From assembly GCA_035297265.1 (NCBI GenBank), contig DATGZH010000064.1, positions 62,001 to 126,000 on the forward strand: DNA of 64,000 bases, given 5' to 3'. Source of the stretch: DATGZH01 sp035297265. GTDB lineage: Bacteria > Actinomycetota > Acidimicrobiia > Acidimicrobiales > RAAP-2. The translations under genes and the position numbers were made by a program. Shown in pieces: positions 40,874-49,530 of the stretch. Numbering within the stretch: the first letter of the stretch is position 1; each line of letters starts with the position of its first letter. A model generated the notes under the pieces. The model ran no database searches. It was not told the origin of the DNA and saw only the letters and a list, made by a program, of their open reading frames with translations.

Positions 40874-42170
40874 ACGGGCAGGCTCCTTCTTTCACATGGA
40901 GCAGGAACTCGTCGCGGAAGAGGCGGATGCCCGAGAAGATCGACGACGGGATGGAGGGGCCGAGGACGCAGATCGTGGTCTGGGCCGGCGGCCAGGCCAG
41001 CCCGGGCGAGATGTTGTCCGAGACGTCGAGGAGGAGGTCGAGGTCCTGCTCACGGCCCGCCCCGAGCTCGATCCGCTGGAGGATGCGCTCGAGCCAGCCC
41101 GAGCCCTCCCGGCACGGCGTGCACTGGCCGCAGGACTCCCGGGCGAAGAACTTCGTGATGCGCCAGGCGGCCCGCACCATGCAGGTCGTCGCGTCCATCA
41201 CCACGACGGAGCCCGAGCCGAGCATCGAGCCGGCCTCGCCCACCTCGTCCTGCCCGAGCGGGAGGTCCACCTTGTCGGGGCCGAACCACGGGGCCGAGGC
41301 GCCGCCGGGGATGAAAGCCTTCAGGTCGTTCCCGTCCCGGACACCCCCGCCGTAGGCGGGGTCGTAGATGAGGTCCCGGAACGTGGTCTTCACCATCTCG
41401 GTCTCGTAGACCCCGGGCCGCGCCACGTGGCCCGACAGCGCGAACAGGCGGGTGCCGGTCGAGCGGCCGGCCCCGAGGGCGGCAAAGGCCGCCCCGCCGT
41501 TCAGGACGATCCACGGCAGGTTGGAGAGGGTCTCCACGTTGTTGACCACGGTGGGCTCGCCATAGAGGCCGATGGCCGCCGGGAAGTAGGGCGGCTTGAT
41601 GCGGGGCCAGCCCCGCTTGCCCTCGAGCGACTCGAGGAGGGCGGTCTCCTCGCCGCAGATGTAGGCGCCGGCCCCGGGGTGGACGACGAGGTCGACGGAG
41701 AAGCCCGACCCGAAGATGTCCTTCCCGATAGCCCCGTGCTCGTAGGCCTCGTTCACCGCCTGCTGTAGCCGCTCGAGGCCGAAGGCGAACTCGCCCCGCA
41801 GATAGATGAAGGCCTGGTTCACCTGGAGGGCGTAGGCGGCGATGATCGTCCCCTCGACCAGCTGGTGCGGATCGCGCTCGATGAGCAGGTGGTCCTTGAA
41901 CGTGGCCGGCTCGCTCTCGTCGCCGTTCACCACGAGGTAGGTGACGTCGTTGGGCCGGAGCATCGACCACTTGCGGCCGGCCGGGAAGCCGGCGCCGCCC
42001 CGGCCGAGCAGGCTGGCCGCATCGACCTCGGCCGCCACCGCCTCGGGGTGCATGCCGAGGGCCTTGCGCAGCCCCTCGTAGCCCCCGGTGGCCAGGTAGC
42101 GGGCCATGGTGTGGCTGTCGTCGTAGCCGAGGCGCGACGTGACGATCTTGGGCGCGTCCGTGGTGGCCAT
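40866..42170 (-). CDS. nuoF: NADH-quinone oxidoreductase subunit F (NADH-binding)
   Basis: A 434-residue peripheral subunit that oxidises NADH. The NADH/FMN-binding loop LLGRGGAGFPAGRKW is near residue 65, the FMN-site motifs VVNGDESEP and GAGAYICGEETAL follow, and the [4Fe-4S] cluster N3 ligands are in ESCGQCTPCREG near 350 plus a Cys about 45 residues later (TICVLG). ATG 42170 shares its first base with the nuoE stop. Confidence 0.96.
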   Translation of the reverse strand: MATTDAPKIVTSRLGYDDSHTMARYLATGGYEGLRKALGMHPEAVAAEVDAASLLGRGGAGFPAGRKWSMLRPNDVTYLVVNGDESEPATFKDHLLIERDPHQLVEGTIIAAYALQVNQAFIYLRGEFAFGLERLQQAVNEAYEHGAIGKDIFGSGFSVDLVVHPGAGAYICGEETALLESLEGKRGWPRIKPPYFPAAIGLYGEPTVVNNVETLSNLPWIVLNGGAAFAALGAGRSTGTRLFALSGHVARPGVYETEMVKTTFRDLIYDPAYGGGVRDGNDLKAFIPGGASAPWFGPDKVDLPLGQDEVGEAGSMLGSGSVVVMDATTCMVRAAWRITKFFARESCGQCTPCREGSGWLERILQRIELGAGREQDLDLLLDVSDNISPGLAWPPAQTTICVLGPSIPSSIFSGIRLFRDEFLLHVKEGACPYA

Positions 42171-42811
42171 CAGCCGCTCCCCGACCCGCCGGACCCGGCG
42201 ACCGCCGCCTCCCGGGCCGCCCGGGCCGACTTGGCGGCGGCCCGCTGCTCGGCCACCACGGCCCGGTCGGCCTCGAGGCCGACCCGCCGCTCCACCCGGA
42301 CGAGGGTGCCGTGCGGCGGCACCGTGGTGTCGAGCCGTCCGGCCCGCAGGTCGGCCACGAGGGCGTCGAAGCTCTCGGCCGTCTGGCCGCCGACGTAGCG
42401 GTGGTTCACCTGTACGCACACCGTGCGGTCGCAGTCGGCGAGGCACTCGGCCTCCTCGAGGGTAAAGAGCCCGTCGGCCGTGGTGCCCCCGGACCGCACC
42501 CCGAGCGACGCCTCGGCGTGCTCCAGCAGCTCGGTCGCCCCGCCGAGGAGGCACGCGATGTTCGTGCACACGGCCACGAGGTAGCGGCCCACCGGCTCGG
42601 TGTGGAGCATGTCGTAGAAGCTGGCGGTGCCCCGCACCTCGGCCGTCGTCACGCCCACGAGCCCCGCGATGTCGTCCATCGCCTCCTCGGTCAGCCAGCC
42701 GTCCTGCTCCTGGACCAGGTGACAGAGCGGGATGAGGGCCGACCGCCGCTCGGGGTAGAGCTCGATGAGCTTCTTCGCCCGGGTCAGGTTGTCCGGCGTG
42801 AGGTGGCTCAC
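42170..42811 (-). CDS. nuoE: NADH-quinone oxidoreductase subunit E
   Basis: A 213-residue thioredoxin-fold subunit carrying the [2Fe-2S] cluster N1a. The four Cys ligands are in VCTNIAC (C-x4-C, about residues 82-88) and ECLADC (C-x3-C, about 124-128). After residue 160 there is an extra basic, Ala- and Arg-rich tail of about 45 residues. GTG 42811 overlaps the nuoD stop by four bases. Confidence 0.95.
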   Translation of the reverse strand: MSHLTPDNLTRAKKLIELYPERRSALIPLCHLVQEQDGWLTEEAMDDIAGLVGVTTAEVRGTASFYDMLHTEPVGRYLVAVCTNIACLLGGATELLEHAEASLGVRSGGTTADGLFTLEEAECLADCDRTVCVQVNHRYVGGQTAESFDALVADLRAGRLDTTVPPHGTLVRVERRVGLEADRAVVAEQRAAAKSARAAREAAVAGSGGSGSG

Positions 42812-44178
42812 CGGTCCACCTCGCCCATCACCGGGTCGACCGAGGAGATGACGGCCACGGCGTCGGCCACGAGGCCGCCGCGGAGCATGAGCGGGAGCGA
42901 CTGCAGGTTCACGAAGCTCGGGCCCCTGATGTGCAGCCGGTAGGGCTTCGAGGTCCCGTCGGCCACGAGGTAACAACCGAGCTCGCCCCGGGGCGACTCG
43001 ATGGCCACGTAGACCTCGCCCTCGGGGACGGTGAAGCCCTCAGTGAAGATCTTGAAGTGGTGGATGAGGGCTTCCATCGACTCGTCGATGCGGGCCCGGG
43101 GCGGCGGGGTGACCTTGCGGTCCTGCACCCGGTAGTCCCCCGCCGGCATGCGCTCGGCCACCTGGCGGACGATGCGCACCGACTCGCGGATCTCGTTCAG
43201 CCGCACGGCGTAGCGGTCGAAGTTGTCGCCGTAGGTCCCGACGACGACGTCGAACTCCACCTCGTCGTAGGCGAGGTAGGGCATCGTGCGCCGCAGGTCC
43301 CAGGGCACGCCGGTCGAGCGGAGGATGGGCCCGGTGGCCGAGAGGGCCAGGGCCTCCGCGGCCGTGAGGTTGCCGACCGCCTCGGTCCGCTCGCGGAAGA
43401 TCGGCTGGCCGGTGAGGAGCTCGTCGTACTCGTAGGTCCGGGCCTCGACCGTGTCGCAGATGACCGTGACGTCGTCCTCCCACCCGTCGGGCAGGTCGGC
43501 CGCCGTGCCGCCGGGCCGAATGAAGTTGTGGTTCATCCGCAGGCCCGTCGTCTTCTCGAAGAAGCTCAGCACCATCTCGCGCTCGCGGAAGCCGTAGATC
43601 ATCATCGAGGTGGAGCCGAGGTCCATGCCGTTCGTGGCCATCCACATGAGATGGGAGGACATCCGCTGCAGCTCGGAGAGGAGCATGCGCATCCAGACGG
43701 CCCGCGGCGGGAGCTGCACCCCGAGCAGCGCCTCGACGGCGAGGGAGAAGACGAGCTCGTTGTTGAGCGGCGAGAGGTAGTCCATGCGGGTGACGTTGGT
43801 GGCCCCCTGCACGTAGGTGAGCATCTCGCCGGTCTTCTCCATGCCGGTGTGCAGGTAGCCGATCACCGGCTTGGTCCGCAGCACCACCTCGCCGTCGAGC
43901 TCGAGCATGAGGCGGAGCACCCCGTGGGTGGAAGGGTGCTGGGGCCCCATGTTGATGATCATCGTCTCGTCCTCGGACCGCTCGACGTCGATGTCGGCGG
44001 TGACGAGGTGGGGCTCCTCGGGGAGCCGGAGGACCGAACCGACCTCGCGCCCGAGCTCCCGGCCGGTGGTGGACGGGCGGGGTGCGAGCTCCTGGGCCCC
44101 CTCGGAGGTCTCGGCGGTGCTCCAGGCGGGCCGGTCGAGGCCGACCCGACGGGTGCCCCCGACGGTCGTGTCGCTCAC
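42808..44178 (-). CDS. nuoD: NADH-quinone oxidoreductase subunit D
   Basis: A 456-residue peripheral subunit (49-kDa type) that forms the quinone-binding pocket with NuoB. The quinone-site loop GPQHPSTHGVLRLM with its conserved His lies near residue 80, followed by IGYLHTGMEKTGE, and the C-terminal SPRGELGCYLVADG and RGPSFVNLQSLP are typical. About 65 residues before the GPQHP motif form a hydrophilic N-terminal extension, longer than usual; a start further in cannot be excluded. GTG start. Confidence 0.95.
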   Translation of the reverse strand: MSDTTVGGTRRVGLDRPAWSTAETSEGAQELAPRPSTTGRELGREVGSVLRLPEEPHLVTADIDVERSEDETMIINMGPQHPSTHGVLRLMLELDGEVVLRTKPVIGYLHTGMEKTGEMLTYVQGATNVTRMDYLSPLNNELVFSLAVEALLGVQLPPRAVWMRMLLSELQRMSSHLMWMATNGMDLGSTSMMIYGFREREMVLSFFEKTTGLRMNHNFIRPGGTAADLPDGWEDDVTVICDTVEARTYEYDELLTGQPIFRERTEAVGNLTAAEALALSATGPILRSTGVPWDLRRTMPYLAYDEVEFDVVVGTYGDNFDRYAVRLNEIRESVRIVRQVAERMPAGDYRVQDRKVTPPPRARIDESMEALIHHFKIFTEGFTVPEGEVYVAIESPRGELGCYLVADGTSKPYRLHIRGPSFVNLQSLPLMLRGGLVADAVAVISSVDPVMGEVDR

Positions 44179-44206
44179 CGCGCCTCCCGGTGCGTCGGGG
44201 CCCCGC

Positions 44207-44734
44207 TCACCGGGGCCCCGGGGCCTCTTTGAACTGCACCGGTACCCGTCCCGCCCCGTAGTCCTTGCGCAACGGGTGGCCCTCCCAGTCCTCGGGCATG
44301 AGGATGCGGGTCAGGTCGGGGTGGCCGAGGAAGCGGAGGCCCATGAGGTCGAAGGCCTCGCGCTCCATGGCCTCGGCCCCGGGGTAGAGGTCGAAGAGCG
44401 AGTCCACGACGGCGTCGTCCTCGGGCACCTGGACGCGCACCCGCACCCGGCGGCGCTGCGAGAGCGACGTGAGGTTGACCACGACCTCGAAGCGCTCGCC
44501 ACCCACCCCGTCGGGGAGCGGCCGGCCCGGGTGCGTGAGGTAGTCGACCCCGCAGAGGTCCGACAGGAGCTCGAAACCGCTCTTTCGGTAGGCGGCCACC
44601 AGGTCGTGGTAGCGGGCCCGGGGCGGAAAGGCCGCCTCGGCCACGCCGGGTGCCGGCCGGCGGGGGATCTCAGGCAGGACGGGGCCGTCGTCCTCCGCCC
44701 CGACGCCTGCACCTTCGACCTCCACCCGGCTCAC
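44207..44734 (-). CDS. nuoC: NADH-quinone oxidoreductase subunit C
   Basis: A 175-residue peripheral subunit (30-kDa type) that packs against NuoD. The family motif EREAFDLMGLRFLGHPDLTR is near residue 130, followed by ILMPEDWEGHPLRKDYG. Residues 1-35 are a variable leader. GTG 44734 overlaps the nuoB stop by four bases; 28 bases separate it from nuoD, the largest gap but one in the operon. Confidence 0.95.
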   Translation of the reverse strand: MSRVEVEGAGVGAEDDGPVLPEIPRRPAPGVAEAAFPPRARYHDLVAAYRKSGFELLSDLCGVDYLTHPGRPLPDGVGGERFEVVVNLTSLSQRRRVRVRVQVPEDDAVVDSLFDLYPGAEAMEREAFDLMGLRFLGHPDLTRILMPEDWEGHPLRKDYGAGRVPVQFKEAPGPR

Positions 44735-45288
44735 CGCGGCGTCGCCACCCGCACCGCGTCGGGAACCTCGGGCGTCCAACCCTCCGCTTCGGGCGCCGCC
44801 ACCTCGGGCGCCTCGGGCCGCCGGGTGATCTCGCCGGTGCGCACCTTCTCGTGCAGCGTGAGGATGGCGTGGAGCAGCGTCTCGGGCGAGGGAGGGCAGC
44901 CCGGCGCGTACACGTCGACCGGCACGATCTGGTCGACGCCCTGGACGATGGCGTAGTTGTTGAACATCCCGCCGGTCGACGCGCACACGCCCATCGAGAT
45001 GACCCACTTGGGCTCCATCATCTGGTCGTAGACCTGGCGGAGCACCGGCGCCATCTTCTGGGAGACCCGACCGGCCACGATCATGAGGTCGGCCTGGCGG
45101 GGCGAGGCCCGGAACACCTCCATGCCGAGCCGGCTGATGTCGAAGTCGGCCGCGCCCACCGACATCATCTCGATGGCGCAGCAGGCCAGGCCGAACGTGG
45201 CCGGCCACATGCTCTTGCGGCGCGCCCACTTCACGAGCTCTTCGAGGGTGCCGGTGAGGAAGTTGTGCTGGAGGTCCTCCAGGCCCAC
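44731..45288 (-). CDS. nuoB: NADH-quinone oxidoreductase subunit B
   Basis: A 185-residue peripheral subunit that carries cluster N2, the last electron carrier before quinone. The tandem Cys motif GLACCAIEMMSVG is near residue 35, with the remaining ligands in ISMGVCASTGGMF near 100 and YAPGCPPSPE near 133. GTG start at 45288, 12 bases after the nuoA stop. Confidence 0.96.
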   Translation of the reverse strand: MGLEDLQHNFLTGTLEELVKWARRKSMWPATFGLACCAIEMMSVGAADFDISRLGMEVFRASPRQADLMIVAGRVSQKMAPVLRQVYDQMMEPKWVISMGVCASTGGMFNNYAIVQGVDQIVPVDVYAPGCPPSPETLLHAILTLHEKVRTGEITRRPEAPEVAAPEAEGWTPEVPDAVRVATPR

Positions 45289-45300
45289 GGCCGACCCTCC

Positions 45301-45747
45301 CTACGCCGCCCGGTCGGAGGGTCCTGGGGCGAAGCGGACGACGGTCGACTCCGAGGTCCGCCGAGGCAGCCCCGGCTCGAGTCGCTTGGTCGGGCCCCAG
45401 CTGATCGCGCCGTTGCTCACCAGGTACAAGAAGGCCACGAAGACGACCACCGCGAAGACGATCACCTCGACGAGGCCGAAGGTGCCGAGCTGGCGGAAGA
45501 TGACGGCGAAGGGGTAGAGGAAGACGATCTCGATGTCGAAGATGATGAAGATCATCGCCACGAGGTAGAAGCGGACCGGGAAGCGCTGCGGAGGCTCGCG
45601 GCTCGGGACGATCCCGCACTCGTACGGCGCGATCTTGGCCGCGGTGGGCTGCTTTCTCGGTCCGAGCAGGCCCGAGGCCAAGAAGGACCCGGAGGCGAAG
45701 ACCAGGCCCAGTGCCAGGAGCAACAGGATCGGGAGGTACTGGTCCAC
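45301..45747 (-). CDS. nuoA: NADH-quinone oxidoreductase subunit A
   Basis: A 148-residue, three-helix membrane subunit that heads the 14-gene operon. The conserved loop YECGIVPSREPPQRFPVRFYL, with the Cys that sits at the quinone cavity, is near residue 40, followed by IIFDIEIVFLYPFAV with the two conserved acidic residues. GTG 45747 was chosen because GAGAGG lies three to nine bases upstream; longer frames upstream have no family similarity. The gap to the divergent flavoprotein gene is 86 bases. I could not identify a convincing -10 or a Rex site for the operon there. Confidence 0.94.
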   Translation of the reverse strand: MDQYLPILLLLALGLVFASGSFLASGLLGPRKQPTAAKIAPYECGIVPSREPPQRFPVRFYLVAMIFIIFDIEIVFLYPFAVIFRQLGTFGLVEVIVFAVVVFVAFLYLVSNGAISWGPTKRLEPGLPRRTSESTVVRFAPGPSDRAA

Positions 45748-45821
45748 GGCCTCTCGGTCTACCACGGGGCACTTTGCGCGGGCACATCGAAGCGGGCGGC
45801 AGAACGGCGCGCGACGGGGCC

Positions 45822-45833
45822 TACGATGCTGGC
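45822..45833 (+). promoter_or_regulatory. Leaderless-type -10 element of the flavoprotein gene
   Basis: TACGAT at 45822-45827, six bases (GCTGGC) and then GTG 45834. No ribosome-binding sequence precedes the start. Confidence 0.55.
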
Positions 45834-47159
45834 GTGACCGAGCGCCAGGCGGGTCGGGACGCACCCGCCCGGGGAGGCCGCCGTCGCCCCGCCGGCGAGG
45901 CCGAGCGGACCCGGGACGTCCTCGTGGTGGGCGGCGGGCCGGCCGGCTCGGCGTGCGCCTTCTGGCTGGCCGACGCCGGCTGGGACGTGGCCCTCGTCGA
46001 GAAGAAGCGCTTCCCGCGGGAGAAGACCTGCGGCGACGGCCTCACGCCGCGGGCCGTGCGCCAGCTGGCCGACATGGGCCTCGAGGGCGACCTCGCCGGG
46101 GCCCACCGCTACGTCGGCCTGCGGGCCTGCGGCTTCGGTCGGACGGTCGACATGACCTGGCCCGAGCACCCGAGCTTCCCGTCCTACGGCTACACCATCA
46201 CCCGCCACGACCTCGACGGGCTGGTGGCCGACCGGGCGGCCAAGGCCGGGGCCACCGTGCTCTGCGGCCACGAGGCCACCGCGCCTGTGACCGAGGACGG
46301 CGGCGGGCCGCTCCCCGGCTGTCTCGGCGCCGAGGTGCGCGAGACGGCGACGGGCGGCACCCGGACCATCCGGGCCCGCTACGTCGTCGTGGCCGACGGC
46401 GCCAACTCCCGCTTCGGCCGGGCCCTCGGCACCGCCCGCGACCGCCGCTTCCCCCAGGGGATGGCCATCCGGGGCTACTACCGCTCGCCCCGCCACGACG
46501 ACCCGTTGATCGAGTCGCACCTCGACCTGCGCTCAGCCGACGGCGACGTCGTGCCCGGCTACGGCTGGCTCTTCCCGCTGGGCGACGGGCGGGTGAACGT
46601 CGGCGTGGGCCTCCTCTCGACCGAGGCCCGGTGGAGGGGCGCCAACACGTCGCGTCTCATGGAGGACTTCGTGGCGACCATCGACCCTTCGTGGGGCATC
46701 TCGCCGGCCACCGCGCTCGGCCCGCCGACCGGTGGCCGCCTGCCGATGGGCCTCGCCGTCGGCCCCCGGACCGGGCGCAACGTGGTGGTGATCGGCGACG
46801 CCGGCGGCGGCATCAACCCGTTCAACGGGGAAGGGATCGCCTACGCCTACGAGACCGGACGGCTGGCCGCGGCGTCGGTGGGCGAGGCGCTCGCCGGTGA
46901 CGGTGACGCCGCCTTGGCCGGGTACGAACGCCGGGTGGAGGAGGCCTACGCCGCCTACTTCCGGGTGGGCCGGGCCTTCGTCCACGTCATCAGCAACCCG
47001 AAGATCCTGCGGCGCTGCGTGTCGTTCGGCCTGCGCTCCGACGAGGCGATGACCATCCTCCTGCGGATCATGGCCAACCTCATGCGTCCCGACACCCTCG
47101 GGGCGGCCGAGCTCGGCTACCAGGTCCTCGAAGCCGTGGGCCAGCTCGTCCCCTCCTGA
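45834..47159 (+). CDS. Geranylgeranyl reductase family FAD-dependent oxidoreductase
   Basis: A 441-residue flavoprotein. The dinucleotide-binding motif VVGGGPAGSACAFWLADAG is at about residue 30, the family motif KTCGDGLTPRAVRQL near 64, GYTITRHDLDGLV near 122, and IGDAGGGINPFNGEGIAYAY near 320, which closes the FAD site. The family reduces isoprenoid double bonds, for example on menaquinone or archaeal-type lipid tails; in actinobacteria members often lie next to nuo genes, as here, and menaquinone saturation (MenJ-like) is the most likely role by inference. It is divergent from nuoA. Confidence 0.86.
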   Translation: MTERQAGRDAPARGGRRRPAGEAERTRDVLVVGGGPAGSACAFWLADAGWDVALVEKKRFPREKTCGDGLTPRAVRQLADMGLEGDLAGAHRYVGLRACGFGRTVDMTWPEHPSFPSYGYTITRHDLDGLVADRAAKAGATVLCGHEATAPVTEDGGGPLPGCLGAEVRETATGGTRTIRARYVVVADGANSRFGRALGTARDRRFPQGMAIRGYYRSPRHDDPLIESHLDLRSADGDVVPGYGWLFPLGDGRVNVGVGLLSTEARWRGANTSRLMEDFVATIDPSWGISPATALGPPTGGRLPMGLAVGPRTGRNVVVIGDAGGGINPFNGEGIAYAYETGRLAAASVGEALAGDGDAALAGYERRVEEAYAAYFRVGRAFVHVISNPKILRRCVSFGLRSDEAMTILLRIMANLMRPDTLGAAELGYQVLEAVGQLVPS

Positions 47160-47231
47160 CGCGACTCGCTGGTTGCCTGAGCGAAACGCTCCGTCCGGGG
47201 CGAGCGGCCCGGCCGCAGTCTTTGACCGACC

Positions 47232-48167
47232 TCAGAGGCCGGTCCCGTTGCCGAGCTCGGACACCTTGGACTCGAGCCGGTCAGTGAGGCTGGTCGTGAG
47301 CGACGAGGGCCAACCCGCGGGGTCGCGAACCGCCACGAGCTGGACCTCGGCCCGGCCGCCACCGACCACGGCGAAGACCACCTCGACGCTCGGGGCGAGC
47401 CGGCCGTCGCCCACCCCGAGAACGACGTCGGCCCCGGCCATCGCCGCGCCCGGCTGGCCGTCCTCCAGCGGCGTCACGCTTTCGATACGGGGCGACCCGC
47501 TGGCGGTGCCGCCCACGAGCGCGGTGACCCCGGCGGCGAAGCAGTGGGTAAAGCGCGGCTCTTGGACCTGCGAGACGCCGGCCGCCACGGGGCTCGAAGT
47601 GGCGAAGATCCGCACGCTCGCGGCCACGTCGTCCATGGTCCTGTCACCTTCGTCGAAGATGGGCGAAACGACCGCGGCCGTCGGCGCCCCCCCGAGGCGG
47701 CCGAACACCGGGTCGAGGAGCGGTCCCACGCCCATGCAGTGCTCGTAGCTGGCCGCCAACTGCGTTCCTGACCAGCCGGCGTCGGCCGTGCCGGTGAGCA
47801 GCGTGCTGAGCGGTACCGGCTCGGTCACGCCTGCCGTCCAACCCGGCGGGAAGTCGGCCCGCGTGAGGTCGATCTGCCGGGCGAGTTCGACGTCGCCGCG
47901 GACCGCGCTGTGGCGGCTGGCCGAGACCCCCGACCCCGGCCCGACGGCGGTCACCACCCGGGCCACGAGGGCGGCAACCGCCACCACCAGCAGCAGCGAC
48001 ACCACGGCCACGAAAGGCCCGCCGCCCCGACGTCGGTCGGTGGCGGGGCCTGTAGGCGACGACCACCAGGACGGCGGCGAACCGTGATCCGGTCCGTAGC
48101 CGTAGGGGCCGGCGACCACGCCGGACCTGGCGCCGCCGGCCTCGGCGTGCTGACCCCCCGCCTCCAC
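47232..48167 (-). CDS. Membrane-anchored extracytoplasmic protein of unknown function
   Basis: A 311-residue protein. The first 48 residues are a cytoplasmic Gly/Pro/Ser/Trp-rich tail, then one transmembrane helix (FVAVVSLLLVVAVAALVARVV, about 51-72), then an external domain of about 235 residues. The domain has two Cys (in YEHCMGVG near 144 and FTHCFAAG near 209), likely a disulfide, and DFPPGWTAGVTEPVP near 105, a phrase found in several actinobacterial lipoprotein-like domains. I cannot name a family with a function. GTG start, directly preceded by a leaderless-type promoter. Confidence 0.7.
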   Translation of the reverse strand: MEAGGQHAEAGGARSGVVAGPYGYGPDHGSPPSWWSSPTGPATDRRRGGGPFVAVVSLLLVVAVAALVARVVTAVGPGSGVSASRHSAVRGDVELARQIDLTRADFPPGWTAGVTEPVPLSTLLTGTADAGWSGTQLAASYEHCMGVGPLLDPVFGRLGGAPTAAVVSPIFDEGDRTMDDVAASVRIFATSSPVAAGVSQVQEPRFTHCFAAGVTALVGGTASGSPRIESVTPLEDGQPGAAMAGADVVLGVGDGRLAPSVEVVFAVVGGGRAEVQLVAVRDPAGWPSSLTTSLTDRLESKVSELGNGTGL

Positions 48168-48179
48168 GGCCGCATGGTA
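48168..48179 (-). promoter_or_regulatory. Leaderless-type -10 element of the anchored-protein gene
   Basis: On the minus strand TACCAT (48179-48174), six bases (GCGGCC), then GTG at 48167. Confidence 0.55.
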
Positions 48180-48216
48180 CCGACGGGCGGGAGGATCTCC
48201 TTGGTCACCCTGGAGG

Positions 48217-49530
48217 TCAGCCGGCGTCGAGCTCCTTCACCACCTCGGCCGCGGCCTCGCCCCCCGCTTCGACCGCCCGCTCGAGCTCGGCCTCGCCGTG
48301 GGCCAGCCCCGGGAACAGCACCTCGTAGGCGCCGGGCGCAAGGGCGACGCCTCGGCGGAGGAGGGCGTGGAAGAGGCGGGGGTAGACGCCCCGCTCGGTC
48401 ACGGCCCGCACCGCGTCGTAGTCGGCCGGGTCGCCCACCGTTGTGCCGCCGGAGGCCACGAACAGCCCCACGAGCGGCCCGACGGCGGGCACCCGGGCGG
48501 CGAGCCCGGACGCCTGCAAGGCCGACTCGAGCGACGCGGCGAACCGCGCTGCCCGCTCGGCCAACGACCGGTAGTCCTCGGGGCCGACCGCGCCGAGCAC
48601 CGTCAGCCCGGCCGCCGTGGCGAGCGGGTTCCCCGAGAGCGTGCCCGCCTGATAGACGGGGCCGCCCGGGGCGAGTACCTCGAGCACGTCGGCCCGGCCG
48701 CCGAACGCCCCGACCGGCAGCCCGCCGCCGATGACCTTCCCGAAGCAGAAGAGGTCGGGGGTCACGCCGGACCAGGCGGTGGCCCCACCTTCGCCGAGAC
48801 GGAAGCCCGTGATCACCTCGTCGAAGACGAGGAGCGCCCCGACCCGGTCACAGGCGGCGCGGAGGCCGGCGAGGAACCCCTCCTTCGGGGCAACGAGGTT
48901 CATGTTGGCCGCCACCGGCTCGACGATGACGCAGGCCACCTCGTCGTCGAGCTCGGGTACCTCGTTGTAGGGGACGACGAGCGTGTCGGCCACCGCCCCC
49001 GGCGGTACGCCGGCCGACCCCGGCAGGCCGAGCGTGGCCACCCCGCTGCCCCCGCCGGCGAGGAGGGCGTCGGCGTGGCCGTGGTAGCCGCCGGCGAACT
49101 TGACCACCCGGGGGCGCCCGGTGGCGCCGCGGGCGACGCGCAGCGCGCTCATGGCCGCCTCGGTGCCCGACGAGACGAGGCGCACCTGCTCGCAGCCCGG
49201 CACCCGCTCGCAGATGGCTTCGGCGAGGAGCACCTCGCCGGGCGTGGGCGCGCCGAAACTCGAGCCCTTGCGGGCGGCCTCGGCCACCGCGGCGACCACC
49301 TTCGGGTGGGCGTGCCCGAGCAGGACGGCGCCGTAGGACTGGACGAAGTCGAGGTAACGAGTGCCCTCCACGTCCTCCACGTAGGCGCCTTCGCCGCGGA
49401 CCACCGTGAACGGCGTGCCGCCCACCGAGGCGAAGGAGCGCACCGGCGAGTCGACCCCGCCCGGTATGCGGCGACGGGCCCGGGCGAACCAGGCCTCGTT
49501 GGTCGCGGCCCCGGCGGGGCCCTCAGCCAC
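48217..49530 (-). CDS. hemL: Glutamate-1-semialdehyde 2,1-aminomutase
   Basis: A 437-residue PLP enzyme that turns glutamate-1-semialdehyde into 5-aminolevulinate. IPGGVDSPVRSFASVGGTP near residue 22 is the family's N-terminal signature, followed by SSGTEAAMSALRVARG near 120, the PLP-site Asp-Glu in LLVFDEVITGFR near 240 and the Schiff-base Lys in FCFGKVIGGGLPVGAFGG near 267. Length is normal. It is the last gene of the early haem group and overlaps hemB by eight bases. Confidence 0.96.
   Translation of the reverse strand: MAEGPAGAATNEAWFARARRRIPGGVDSPVRSFASVGGTPFTVVRGEGAYVEDVEGTRYLDFVQSYGAVLLGHAHPKVVAAVAEAARKGSSFGAPTPGEVLLAEAICERVPGCEQVRLVSSGTEAAMSALRVARGATGRPRVVKFAGGYHGHADALLAGGGSGVATLGLPGSAGVPPGAVADTLVVPYNEVPELDDEVACVIVEPVAANMNLVAPKEGFLAGLRAACDRVGALLVFDEVITGFRLGEGGATAWSGVTPDLFCFGKVIGGGLPVGAFGGRADVLEVLAPGGPVYQAGTLSGNPLATAAGLTVLGAVGPEDYRSLAERAARFAASLESALQASGLAARVPAVGPLVGLFVASGGTTVGDPADYDAVRAVTERGVYPRLFHALLRRGVALAPGAYEVLFPGLAHGEAELERAVEAGGEAAAEVVKELDAG

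Noticed and set aside
45748..45833. Rex operator upstream of the nuo operon
   Set aside because: Only fragments such as GATGTGCCCG are seen; nothing close to TTGTGAA-n4-TTCACAA.
47179..47191. Hairpin GAGCG-AAA-CGCTC between the flavoprotein and anchored-protein genes
   Set aside because: A five-base-pair stem without T-run is too weak to call a terminator in GC-rich DNA.
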